Of a stretch of 64,000 bases of DNA, positions 19,610 through 30,900 are shown piece after piece. How positions within the stretch are numbered: position 1 is the stretch's first letter; each line of letters opens with the position of its first letter. The stretch lies in the NCBI RefSeq assembly GCF_000218685.1, contig NW_006763295.1, forward strand, positions 1,782,430 to 1,846,429. The letters are read 5' to 3'. The notes below the pieces were generated by a model. That model was not told where the DNA came from, ran no database searches, and was given only the letters and a program-made list of their open reading frames with translations. This DNA is from Serpula lacrymans var. lacrymans S7.9 (taxonomy: Eukaryota > Basidiomycota > Agaricomycetes > Boletales > Serpulaceae). A program made the translations under genes and the position numbers.

Positions 19610-20992
19610 ATGCTTTCTCGTCGTCGCCAGCGTCAAGCTGAATGGGAAGAAAGAATAGCACGGGAACAAGCGGAGTTCCAGGAACTAGCCTGTCAAGTGT
19701 TTGGATCACCTCTGTCGACTATCCCTGGAGCCATTGGTAAAGTTGAAAGTTGGTGGTGCCAGCAATATCAATGGTTGAAGGAAACTGGATACTTGTTGCG
19801 CCCGCGATACGCGCCTGGCTGGGTTCCGTCATGGCAAGATACCAAGAAGCGGTGGGTAGAGTGCGAAGACAGTCAAGTGCCTGCTGTGCGTTATCTTGTC
19901 GATTGTAGTACTCACTAATAACTAGCTATTGTTTAGAGGGATCATGTGTTGGATGCGACTCGAATGGCCGATGGAGTCTTTGTGACTTTGAAGTTAATCA
20001 CAAAGTCTCGACATCCATACGAGATTGAGATTGGTCGCCTATTTTCGACCGAACCACTTGTCTCTGACCTTTATAACTACTCTGTACCACTCTATGATGT
20101 GCTTGATGTGCCGGATGACGAGGATCAGGCTCTCTTGGTCATGCCATTATTGCGGCCATTCCATCGCCCTCGCTTTGATACGTGCGGTGAAGTAGTAGAT
20201 TTTTTTCGTCAGCTCTTTTTGGTAAGTTAACCTTGGAGCTCATACTGAAGCTTTGACGATCTTTACTCCAAAGGGGTTGCGATTTATCCACCAACAACAT
20301 GTTGCTCATCGGTATACTTTATTTAAATATTTGTTTTATCGTCTCTCACACACTGCCAGTGACTGTATGGGCCCCAATATTATGATGGATGCGAACCCTC
20401 TGTACATCGATCCTTACCATCCTCAAGATTTGGACATGAAACGTGACTTCAGTGGCAAGGCTAGATACTTCACTCGTACTCGACGCCCACCAAAGTACTT
20501 TTTCATCGACTTTGGTATATCCCGCCGTTATGCCGCTGACCACAACGCTCCCCTGGAATACCCCATATGGGGAGGTGACAAGACTGTTCCCGAGTTTCAA
20601 AAATCGGACGATGCTTGTAATCCGTTCCCCACAGATATCTATTATCTAGGAAATATGATTAGGGAAAACTTTCTTCTGGTGAGTTCCTTGTCTGTTAACA
20701 AAAGGGACTGATTAAGCATGCTCTCTTCGTCGTTCAGACAAAACGCGGACTAGAGTTTATGTTACCTCTTGTGAAAGACATGGTACAAGATGACCCAGTA
20801 AAGCGGCCTACTATGGATGAAGTCGTTGCGCGCTTTAACGAGATCCTCAAGGAACTCAGCAGTTGGAAACTGCGATCACGCGTCATCTACAAGGAGGATA
20901 GTAACATCGAAAGCCTTTATTATGGTGTTGTTCATTGGACGCGTCGCATCAGCTATATAGTTAGGAGGGTATCAGCGATACCTGGATCCTGA
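19610..20992 (+). CDS. protein kinase-like protein, 390 aa (unit 1)
   Basis: Five exons: 19610-19885, 19937-20221, 20274-20311, 20360-20678, 20738-20992, all with GT...AG ends and consistent phase. It belongs to a kinase-like family common in Agaricomycetes, recognised by GYLLRPRYAPGWVPSW in the N-terminus. Kinase features: the putative ATP-site lysine in VTLKLI (K111), the catalytic loop HRDCMGPN (199-206, created across the third splice junction), and DFG in FIDFG (D250). No clear glycine-rich loop is visible, and HRD to DFG spans about 49 residues, longer than usual. The C-terminal part has VKDMVQDDPVKRPTMDEVV, the usual RP(T) motif of kinase helix H/I. The substrate is unknown. It shares its upstream region with the divergent 238-aa gene. 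Confidence 0.85.
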
Positions 20993-21381
20993 AACCCTTA
21001 TACTGTATCGTTATACTTGTTTACATCTACTTGTGAATCTATTCGAGGAACTGGATCATTGGCCTCTGTGCAGTGTCCTTCAAATCACCTTACGTGGCAA
21101 AGAGTCGCATTGGCATGCAGTGAACGTGTTGTTCATTCGCTTCAAAATCTCTCTTCGATCACTTAGGACGAGGGACATCGGACAAAACTGATCAGAGTCA
21201 GTTTCTATTTAGTGGCTTTAATGGGTGAATACACATACACTTGTAAGCTGACATTTCCGCCTTCCTGTTTATCCCTCTGGATTGGATCATTTCGTGTGTC
21301 GTATCAAGAGAATTTGTTGTGTACAGTCTGGGATGCTGAACTCCCGAGTGAGAGCTTTGTCAAGGTTGGCCTCTACGAAGT
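20993..21381. other. 3' intergenic part of unit 1
   Basis: Sequence between the kinase stop and the next 70-aa gene. It is closely matched at 25307-25700 and has no gene. Confidence 0.6.
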
Positions 21382-21749
21382 TTAGAAATATATCATGAAG
21401 TTTAGAGGATCAGTGCTTTCAAAAGACTGTACCTTGGTGGAAGGTTCATCAGCCTCCGATTCGACACGAGAATGGGATCCCGGCATGGCTCGGAAATCCG
21501 ACAAAGCAACACCTTGCGAAATAATGTTAGTTGATGATGTCGGGACTTCTCTAAGCAATTCTCGCGCATTAAGACTGTAAATTGAGTTAGCTTAATACGG
21601 GGAGCAAGACAAGGAACATACGTAGCTAATAAAGAGTTCGCATAAACTGGATCAACATCAGTATCTTTATCGCAGATTTTAGATATTGTAGAACACATAC
21701 GGTTATTGATGAATTGGTACAGTGCAAGATATACTAGATTGTTAGGCAT
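21382..21749 (-). CDS. hypothetical small protein, 106 aa, C-terminally extended (unit 2)
   Basis: Two exons: 21749-21622 and 21574-21382. It matches the 70-aa proteins of units 1 and 3 up to VALSDF, but the TGA of units 1 and 3 is CGA here. Translation therefore runs 36 residues further (RAMPGSHSRVESEADEPSTK...) to TAA at 21382-21384, using sequence outside the phase chosen for the block. Either this copy lost its stop or the other two gained one. Confidence 0.45.
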
Positions 21750-22325
21750 GGCGACAAACTGTTTTCAATTCTGGATTTCAGCATAATGAGGAATACCTTG
21801 GGAGTTGACGTACGCAAACTAAGATAGCAACATCCGTCACGCTGATTAACATTCGAGCAGTAAGTAGTAAGTCAATGCATTCAGTAACGTACGTATGGCC
21901 GATCGGTGTTATTTGTCTTTACTATTCCATCCTGAAATATATTCAACGACTACGGAGATCAAATTCATGATGGACGCAACCGTTCTATTCATCGATGCTT
22001 ACCATCCTCAATACATTAACAAGAAACGCGGTTTCAATGGCCGGGCTATGCCAATCTGTTAATCTTCCATCTCGTTGATACCACAGTGGGCCATCGGGCG
22101 TAGTCTGAGTGTTTTGTATTTGACAGAATTATACCGTGGCGGTGAATTTGATGCCGCACTCCGTATCCATTCAGTCCACTGCTACAAGATGCCGTCTTTG
22201 GTCGTTAACGGTTTCAGGCTTTGATATACATTTTATGTAGATAGTTGGGAAGCGGTCGTCGTATGTCGACTGCCTGCATGAGGTACTGCTTGTAAGCTTT
22301 GCATTACGGGATTGAAAAGAATAAA

Positions 22326-23257
22326 TTATTTAACCTCACCCCTAGTATTTGATCCACCCACATTGATCGTGGGATTCGTAGTGGTCCCGGAACCCCGATT
22401 TACAATGCTTTGGACAATGATAGTCTGGTTTACAGTGACGTCTGATGTTCCAAGTTGACGAATGGGTATCGACTGTAAGGCCTGAGCAAAATTTTGGACC
22501 TGTCCTAGGATTTGTTCATTGGTCTGATTTCCATCAGCTGGTCGTGATCCCATATCAGCTCCATCGCCATCATTCTCATCTAAATCTGCATCTGAACACA
22601 AACATATAGGATGGTTAAGTCCTTCTAAGGAAGATCCTGGGTAATCTGAAAACTCACCACCCTGAGTGACAATATCTATAGCAGTGAAGAAGCTCGTTGT
22701 TATACTGATCTGTGATTCACGATCTATGAAATTAAAGCTTTACACTGTCGACAGATATAGGAGGTATTTAACTAACCTTCACTGCTTTGCGCTCTCGTCC
22801 TCATAATCTCATCTGATGTGGCCTAGTTGACTATAAACGATGTGCTCACAAGGCTTCAATCACTTACCTTCGCCAAATTCAAAACTTCAAGACTTTCTTT
22901 GGCAAATTTACAATTTTCATAGTAAATATTCATTATCTTGCGGGGGTCCCACTTGCTTGATTTCTTATTCTTTTGCTCGAGATCAAACGCAATGATGTTT
23001 AGTCTAAAGATGAGATTGATTAAAGCTGGAAATGGTAATCAAAACAGGGTTCACCTTTCCATACGATCTTCTATATTGTCAATATCCTTCCTTGTTTCCG
23101 GTCGGGCCTCAGCGGAATATCTTTGGCATTGGAGGAGCAATTCAACAGATATCTGGTGGTACAATCGACCTCTCTCTAACTTAGAGCACCTTTGAGATGT
23201 TTCTGGTAGTGTAGCAAGGGCTGCTACGAGATCAAATTCAGGCTCGTCGTTGTGCAT
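22326..23257 (-). CDS. hypothetical protein, 238 aa (unit 2 paralogue)
   Basis: Exons 23257-23055, 23003-22868, 22822-22777, 22723-22658 and 22591-22326 have the same lengths and phases as in unit 1. The first two exons are diverged (MHNDEPEFDLVAALATLPET; SELERGRL-like changes), and exons 3-5 with their introns are nearly or fully identical. The C-terminal Asn/Thr-rich tail is therefore the same in both paralogues. Equal exon lengths despite divergence support two functional genes. Confidence 0.6.
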
Positions 23258-23528
23258 GTGTTGCAGGAGGAATGAAAGATACAGCCCGATAGAAAGTCGC
23301 CAGTGTAATATATTTGTCGCTGATATGATAGAAAGATCCAGATGAGTAGGCCTAACGTAAACAAGCAGAAACAGACTAGCAGATCTGGCTGAATGCCAGA
23401 AAACAGGACATTCTCATACAACTTGACAAGGCATAAACGCAATGAGGAAAACAACATTCTGCTTACAATTTAGTTGGAATAGTAGGTATGTCGGTTGCAA
23501 GTCGGGTAGGGAAGTGTGAAAATAAGCC

Positions 23529-23917
23529 ATGTTTCGCAGTACAGATGAATCCTGTCTGAAACTTGAAGCCGTTCGACTGGCTCAGAGCCTACTAGAAAGG
23601 GATGCAAAATCACTTGAGGCCTACTATATAATTGAGCGAGAATATTGTCAGAAAGTACTGATAACGCCAGGTATTTCAGAGTTTCATTCGAGCAAGAGAG
23701 CCCCAGGACGTATAGAACTGCAACACTGCACTCTTGAACGTTTTGAACTGTATTTGCTCGCCACAGTGAGCCTCGCATTGGCGGAGGTTAATATTTTAAC
23801 TTCAGAATCCGCGGCCCTCTGTGGGTCCAGATTTACACGAATTTGTTCAATTTTCTGGAACCAGACTGCTACTCTCAGACTGGGGGTACTACACGTTGCA
23901 AAACTCTATGCTCCACA
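23529..23917 (+). other. open frame upstream of the unit 2 kinase, doubtful
   Basis: An ATG at 23529 opens a frame (MFRSTDESCLKLEAVRLAQS) that runs past the kinase start in another frame to 24044. The matching part of unit 1 (around 19200-19500) has stops. It may be an exon of a lost gene, an upstream ORF or chance. It is listed because the interval would otherwise be empty. Confidence 0.2.
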
Positions 23918-25306
23918 ATGTTTCCTCATCGTCGTCAGCGTAAAGCTGAACGAGAAGAAAGGCGAGCACGGGCGCAAGCGAAGTTCCAGGAACGAGCCTG
24001 TCAAGCATTTGGATCGCCTCTGTCGACTATCCCTGGAGCCATAGGTAAATCTGAACGTTGGTGGTGTCAGCAATATCAATGGTTGAAGGAAACTGGATAT
24101 TTGTTACGCCCGCGATACGCGCCTGGCTGGGTCCCTTCATGGAAAGGTACCAAGAAGTGGTGGGCACAGTGCGAAGACAGTCAAGTGCCTGCTGTGCGTT
24201 ATACTATCTTTGGTGTTTGTAGTGTTCACCGATAACTAGCTATCTCTTAGATGGGTCATGTGCTGGATGCGACTCGGATGAGCGATGGAGTCTTTGTGAC
24301 TTTGAAGTTAATCACCAAGTCTCGGCATCCCTACGAAATTGAAATTGGTCGCTTATTTTCGACCGAACCACTTGCCTCTGACCCTTCCAATTACTCTGTA
24401 CCGATTTACGATGTGCTTGATGTGCCAGATGACCATGATCAGTCTATTTTGGTCATGCCATTATTGCGGCCATTCCATCGCCCTCGCTTTGATACTTGCG
24501 GTGAAGTAATAGATTTTTTTAGTCAGTTGTTTTTTGTAAGTTCACTCTAATACTCATAATAAAGCTTTGATGATCGTTCCCCTTCAGGGCTTACGATTTA
24601 TTCATCAACAACATGTTGCTCATCGGTATATTTTATTCAAATATTTGTTTTATCCTCTCTCACCGACTGCCAGTGACTGTATGGGTCTCAATATTATGAT
24701 GGATGCGACCCCTCTATACATTGATCCTTATCATCCTCAAGACTTGGACATGAGACGTGACTTCAATGGCACAGCCAGATACTTCACTCGTACTCGACGC
24801 CCACTCAAGTACTTTTTTATCGACTTTGGTATATCCCGCCGTTATGCCGCTGACAACAGCGCTCCCCTGGAATACCCCATATGGGGAGGTGACAAGACTG
24901 TTCCCGAGTTTCAAAAGTCGGACGATGCTTGTAATCCGTTCCCCACAGACATCTATTATCTAGGAAATATGATTAGGGAAAACTTTCTTCTGGTGAGTTC
25001 CTTGTCTGTTAACAAAAGGGACTGATTAAGAATGCTCTCTTTGTCGTTCAGACAAAACGCGGACTCGAGTTTATGTTACCTCTTGTGAAAGACATGGTAC
25101 AAGATGACCCAGTAAAGCGGCCTACTATGGATGAAGTCGTTGCGCGCTTTGACGAGATCCTCAAGGAACTCAGCAGTTGGAAACTGCGATCACGCGTCAT
25201 CTACAAGGAGGATAGTAACATCGAAAGCCTTTATCATGGTGTTGTTCATTGGACGCGTCGCATCAGCTATATAGTTAGGAGGGTATCAGCGATACCTGGA
25301 TCCTGA
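23918..25306 (+). CDS. protein kinase-like protein, 390 aa (unit 2 paralogue)
   Basis: Exons 23918-24193, 24251-24535, 24588-24625, 24674-24992 and 25052-25306 equal the unit 1 exons in length and phase. The start MFPHRRQRKAEREERR was chosen by alignment with unit 1 (an upstream in-frame ATG at 23843 also exists). Catalytic motifs are kept: VTLKLI, HRDCMGLN, FIDFG and KRPTMDEVV. The 3' exons differ from unit 1 by only a few substitutions, while the N-terminus and introns differ more. The 238-aa gene lies 660 bp away, divergently. Confidence 0.85.
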
Positions 25307-25743
25307 AACCCTTATACTGTATCGTTATACTTGTTTACATCTACTTGTGAATCTATTCGAGAAACTGGATCATTGGCCTCTGTGCAGTGTCCTTCAAATC
25401 ACCTTACGTGGCAAAGAGTCGCATCGGCATGAAGTGAACGTGTTGTTCATTCGCTTCCGAATCTCTCTTCGATCACTTAGGACGAGGGACATCGGTTAAA
25501 ACCGATCAGAGTCAGTTTCTATTTAGTGGTTTTAATGGGTAAATACACTTGTAAGCTGGCATTTCCGCCTTCCTGTTTATCCCTCTGGATTCAATCATTT
25601 CGTGTGTCGTATCAAGAGAATTTGTTGTATACAGTCTGAGATGCTGAACTCCCGAGTGAGAGCTTTGTCAAGGTTGGCCGCTACGAAGTTTAGAAACATA
25701 TTATAAATTTTTGGAGGATCACGTAGTGCTTATAAAAGACTGT

Positions 25744-26187
25744 ACCTTGGTGGAAGGTTCATCAGCCTCCGATTCGACACGAGAATGGGATCCCGGCATG
25801 GCTCAGAAATCCGACAAAGCAACACCTTGCGAAAGAATGTTAGTTGATGTCGTGACTTCTCTCAGCGATTCTCGCGCATTAAGGCTGTAAAATTGGGTTA
25901 GGTTAACACGGGAAGCAAGACAAGGAACATACGTAGCTAATAAAGAGTTCGCATAAACTGGATCAACATCAGTATCTTTATCGCAGATTTTAGATATTGT
26001 AGAACACATACGGTTATTGATGAATTGGTACAGTGCAAGATATACTAGATTGTTAGGCATGGCGACAAACTGTTTTCAATTCTGGATTTCAGCATAATGA
26101 GGCATACCTTGGGAGTTGACGTACGCAAACTAAGATAGCAACATCTGTCACGCTGATTAACATTCGAGCAGTAAGTAGTCAGTCATA
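25744..26187. repeat. tandem gene block, unit 3 (partial)
   Basis: Only the first ~440 bp of the block are present, covering the 70-aa gene. Similarity to units 1 and 2 stops after cattcgagcagtaagtagt. Confidence 0.9.
25803..26060 (-). CDS. hypothetical small protein, 69 aa (unit 3)
   Basis: Exons 26060-25933 and 25884-25803. Identical to the unit 2 protein over the first exon (MPNNLVYLALYQFINNRM); the second exon ends VALSDF and TGA as in unit 1, with one residue fewer. Unit 3 lacks the 238-aa gene and the kinase, so this copy stands alone. Confidence 0.45.
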   Translation of the reverse strand: MPNNLVYLALYQFINNRMCSTISKICDKDTDVDPVYANSLLATYVPCLASRVNLTQFYSLNARESLREVTTSTNILSQGVALSDF

Positions 26188-28605
26188 TACATATCCTCGA
26201 AAATAGACACACCTTGTTAAAACTCCAGAACTAATGATATATGATATAATTCTGGAGACAATTGTGTTTGTGCTTGCAAATCGAGTTAGCTAACATATTG
26301 AAAATGACATATGTAAAGTCCCACACCTCTTTATCCCGTTACGACTGCTGGCCAAGAGGTAAACTATTGATACAGTGATAATTATATCATTTGCTGCAGC
26401 AACAGCGAGAGAAGCTGTATAATACGGCTATTTTCCAGAGTATAGAAGTTAGCCTGTTCAACTGAGTTTGGAAGCTTAAGCTTACTTCAATCCTGTGGAA
26501 TTCAGAGAATTCGGGCCATTTGAACGTCAAAGCCATCACCCCTGCGTGAAGATTCCATAAGCAATTTCACACTCACACAGGCGTTGGCTCGTGTTACTTA
26601 CCGATTTCAAGTACTTAAGGGCCTCAAATCAAATCAAATCCTAGCACGTAAGCAAATATATCCGCTCACCAAAGTGACAGACAGCCAGGATCAACTAGAG
26701 ATGGTTTGTTTTTCATTTTGAGGAACAAGAAAGCTTGATTGACACTGGCTTGCCACGACGCCAATCAATAGTTTATTGCGCAGACTCACTAAGATGACGT
26801 CAGTCTCATTGTTCATATGATACTGATTAAAATGTGCTCACATATCCATATCCGACGTGCATAGAAACTAACATAAAATCAGCGTGGTGATATGCAAAGA
26901 GAGGTCAGCATGTACCAATGGACCAAGAAAATGATTGAACCCTAAGATATAAGGATGAGCAAAATCAGATTAGGCTCTGTACAGAGAAAACCTACCGTGA
27001 TGCCTGTTGTTACCTATACAAAAACCACCACGCTCGATAAATCATATTGACAATCATATAAACATGAACTCACGTCGTCAGACCTATGGAAGGATATTGA
27101 GCAGGATCCTGGTGGTTATTAGACGGAGAAAACTCACACTTGCGTCCTTGCGCGAGCGGCAGGATCATTGAATTCTAGTACTAAAGAACGCCATGTGAAG
27201 GAACATATGAGAAGCGTGTGGACTGACTCAAGAAGCCTGAAAGTGAATGCATCCATGTTCAATTTTCCGCAAGTAGGGCTCTATCTCAAGGATCGTACCA
27301 GAGGAGTAAGACCTGAGTATCAAGTTAGTATCAGCACATTCAAAAAATCTGATGAAATATCGTACAACAGATTTGATATTGCTAGCATCTCTGTTCCAAA
27401 ATTTTGAATAGTAATAATATACCTGCATAGACGTCACGCCATACAACCTGGGGGAGCGTGTTAATCATGCCACATTGTAACAGCCGCGCAAAGAAATGGA
27501 CTTGCGTAGTCGAGATAAAATTTCCAACTAAGACAACTCCTAAGGTTGGTACAAGGACTCTGCTAGTCATATTCAACGATTTGGAAGAGATTTGGATGTT
27601 CAAGTTGGTTAGTGTTGGCTATTATATACTGTCATACATTATTACCAAAAGTGATTGCTCTATCTATGAGTACGATGAGGGTCGTGAATTGAATGTAATT
27701 GGCAATAGTACCACTGCCATGAAGATGGCTTGATATCGTGGTCGAAAGAACAGTCTTATGGCAGCCTGTCAGTGCTTTAGAGTGGTGTTCGCCGCAACTA
27801 ACGAGTTAGGCCTATAATCAACCCGGCGTTTTGACACAATCAGAACCAGCACGAGGCCTTACTAGTCTCGAACCCAGCTTCGGACGTTTTGGGAATGTGC
27901 GGAAGAAGCCGCTGCTGGAGAAATTTGTATATCATCATCGTGCGGGCATCATAGTGGCCACTACTTTTGAACAACTGAAATACCAGCTTGAGGTTTGGCC
28001 CAAATCCTTAGCGAACGTTGAACGTTGAACCAACGAACCAGGTTGGCTTGGCCTTGAGCCGCCGGCGCCATGGTGCCTGGTCAAACATCCAAGGCTTTCC
28101 ATCCATCAGAAATATAATCGTGTTAACGTTAAGGCGAAGGTTCAGTATCGCACTCATCTCACAGTCTCTTACAGAATGTGAGATTCACGCCCATAGTTGT
28201 CATTCACCATCATGATGAAGTTGTTATAGTGTGGGTGCACACCAGTAATTCTTGGCACCTCCGGTTCTACCTATCCCTCTGGCCGCTCTGAACCCCCCAA
28301 GATAACCCTCAAACGATCAAAACAAGCATATTCCCGATACACAATAAGAGGAACCAGAGCCAGCGGCGGTCAAGCAGATCGATCATCAGCATTCCATCAT
28401 ACGCTTTTGCGCTCAAAACTTTTTTATTACATAATCATTTGTAAGTATGTCTACTAACTCCGCGGCTACAATGCTATTCTAATGCAGCATCGTTGTCTTC
28501 ATACTCCTTTGGCGATTCTCAGGCAATAGTGCTGAGATAATGATTCAAGATGATGATGAAAATAACTTTCTGGCTATCCAGGCGGAAATAAGATATCTCT
28601 GGCGT
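26188..28605. other. gene-poor intergenic region
   Basis: Only short frames are present (for example 27168-27407 and 27458-27733, both plus), without recognisable domains or convincing splice structure. No repeats of the families seen elsewhere in the window were noticed. Confidence 0.5.
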
Positions 28606-28613
28606 ATATAAAA
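28606..28613 (+). promoter_or_regulatory. TATA-like box before the CFA synthase gene
   Basis: Sequence tatataaa in ggcgtatataaaatat, about 40 bp before the predicted ATG at 28651. The position is close for a TATA box, so the transcript would have a very short leader or the true start would be further in. Confidence 0.35.
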
Positions 28614-28650
28614 TATAGGGTAAAGCTGCTTTCCTTTTGAAAGTATTACA

Positions 28651-30628
28651 ATGAGTGTCACTTCGTCCATACTGCATCCTCCAACTTTTCGCTTTAGCCT
28701 TGTTTCTAGCACGCCTTCACGAAGTCGAATTTTGGAATTTTTGACTGCCCATGGTATGATTCCACCCTTTTCTAGCCACGTACACCAAACGAACATTTTT
28801 TTAGCACGTTCTCGAGTGCTATCAACTTTGGCCCAAGGTGTTATAAAGGGCCAGCTCATCATCGAGGACATCAGTAGCGCAGAGTCGCATCAGTTTGGGA
28901 CATGCGTAGAAGGCCGCCCTCCTGTCGTTCTCAAAGTCGTTAGCCAGGACATGTGGGCCCGAATCCTTTTGTCAAACGATTTGGGCGGTGAGTCCCCTAC
29001 AATCTCGAGTGGCTGGTCTACTCACCTACGATTAGTCTCCGAGGCTTATATGCAAGGCGACTTTGATGTGTCTAGTCTGAAAGCTATGTTTGATGTAAGT
29101 GTGCTACCCTCCGAACTAATATCTGATCTGACCCATTCGAACAGCTTTGGCTCGACAATCGCCATGCGCTGTCGAATTTATCAAGTACATTTAGCTTCAT
29201 TTTTGCACTATTTTCCGCAGTAGCTATAAAGGCCCTCGGCCGACAGAACTTAACGATGGCACGGTGGAATGCAGTGAGTCGTCCGTATCTCACTCACCAA
29301 CCTTTCATTTCATAAAAAAAATCAGGAGGTTGCATACGACACTTCAAACGATTTCTTCAAGGTATTTCCTTACTTACACAGCTAGAATATCTCTGATAAT
29401 CTCGCTAGTGTTTCCTTAGCAAGGAAATGATGTATTCGTGTGCTATATGGGGTGAAGAAGAAAATGGTGTACGCGGAGATCTGACCATTGGACCTACTCC
29501 TGGAGACCTTGAATCAGCCCAGCACCGCAAAATTCACCATTTATTGAAAAAAGCTCGTGCTCGCGCTGGAGACCGACTTTTGGAGATCGGTTCGGGGTGG
29601 GGTGCCCTGGCTATTGAGGTATGATATCCGTTTGCAGGCCAAAAAATTATCGAAAGTTGTCGGCTTATATATTTTAGGCTGCTCGACTGGGCTGTACAGT
29701 TGATACTGTGACCCTTTCCGTAGAGCAGAAGGCAATGACTGAAGAGAGGGCTGCAGCTGCCGGATTCTCCGACTGCATCCGTGTTCATCTGTGCGACTAT
29801 CGCAAGCTTCCAGAATCCTTCAAGGGCCAATTCGACGCCTTCGTTAGTTCTGAGATGTTTGAGGTAAATATCTTTGTATGCCAAGAATTATCGGAAGATT
29901 TCCTCAATCTCAACAGGCTGTTGGACCAAAGCACCATGGCGAATATTTCAGCATGATGGACTGGGCTTTGAAGGAGGATAGAGCAGCAGCTGTCATCACT
30001 GCGACAACGCAAGCCGAGTCTCGCTATACTGATTATCAGTATGAACATTCGTTACATTGCGGAGATACTCTCGTTGACGACGATCTCCCCCCAGGCCAGA
30101 TGATTTTGCTCGTCATTACCACTGGCCGAATTGCCATCTCCCTAGCGCAACGAGCTTTGCTGTTGCAGTCCAAGCTGCTGTACCTGGTCGGTTCGTCCTG
30201 GAAAGCATCGAAGATCATGGAATACGTACGTTTGTTGGAGCATAGTTATGAACAGACTAATGAGACACTCTCAAAGACTATCCGCGCACCCTCCGCGAAT
30301 GGGGCAGGTATGTTATGGTTGCTGTGCATGTCGTGTTAAAGTGTCACCTAACATTCTTCGGCAGGCGTCTCGAGAAGAACTTTAACAGCAAAGTCGTCGA
30401 GCACATGAAAGAAAGGTTTCCGCAGCTTTGCGATGAAAAGAACCTGGAAGCGTTCAGACGGAAGTGGATGTATATGTTTACATATGCAGAAGCTGGTTAC
30501 GCTAAAGCTTACACCTCTTTGAATTGCTGGACGCTGGCTAGGCCGGTGAGTTATAGATCTCACCACTGGAGGTCCTGTAGCATGTGCTAATCCCAAAGCG
30601 GGCAGGAAAATGTGTCAACAATTTGTGA
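28651..30628 (+). CDS. cyclopropane-fatty-acyl-phospholipid synthase-like methyltransferase, 499 aa
   Basis: Ten exons: 28651-29094, 29145-29273, 29326-29361, 29409-29618, 29678-29863, 29917-30038, 30095-30225, 30277-30307, 30365-30545, 30599-30628; every join keeps frame. The family transfers a methylene or methyl group from SAM to the double bond of membrane phospholipid acyl chains. Visible motifs: SNDFF (190s), MMYSCAIW, the SAM site LEIGSGWGAL (~259-268), VTLSVEQ, SSEMFEAVG, HYPRTLREWGRR and a C-terminal FTYAEAGYAKAY. The N-terminal 150 residues match the CFA accessory domain. Full family length and intact motifs suggest a working enzyme. The Harbinger element begins 65 bp after the stop. 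The exact chemistry (cyclopropanation or methylation) cannot be told from sequence. Confidence 0.88.
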
Positions 30629-30693
30629 TTAAATGATGGAGTTAAGTCGTAAACGGACATTGCTGTCGTAGACCGGATCTTGTATGTACATTA

Positions 30694-30810
30694 GCGTCGT
30701 TCGAAGTAAACGCTGAAATATTTTCAGGAGCCTGAAAAAAAGAAAAGTGGATATTTGTAAGCGTCTGAAGCTGAAATAATTACCAGAAAGGGTCGGGTAT
30801 AGATGAATTC
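30694..30810 (+). repeat. left terminal inverted repeat of the Harbinger element
   Basis: Starts GCGTCGTTCGAAG and ends GGTATAGATGAATTC; its reverse complement occurs at 35052-35171. Confidence 0.9.
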
Positions 30811-30900
30811 TCGATCAGATATACAAAGTCAGACTACAAAGGTTGTATATATAAAAAATCAGATCAGATTGAGCCTCCCCCCCACAAATCCATCGTAACT

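Larger units (their letters stand above)
17043..21430. repeat. tandem gene block, unit 1 (~4.4 kb)
   Basis: The first of three direct copies of a block holding a 70-aa gene (minus), a 238-aa gene (minus) and a kinase-like gene (plus). The block phase was set arbitrarily at accttgg(tg). Units 2 and 3 share sequence just upstream of this point but unit 1 does not; Copia LTR sequence lies there instead. Confidence 0.95.
21431..25743. repeat. tandem gene block, unit 2 (~4.3 kb)
   Basis: The second full copy of the block, with the same three genes in the same order and orientation. About 640 bp (22174-22815) are identical to 17808-18449 while the sequences on either side have diverged. Confidence 0.95.

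Noticed and set aside
17043..26187. Assembly duplication as the cause of the tandem block
   Set aside because: Most of the units differ by many substitutions and indels, so at least two real copies exist; only the identical patch could hide an artefact.
27458..27733. 91-residue plus-strand ORF
   Set aside because: No domain, no homologue in the window, and AT-rich surroundings where such frames are expected.
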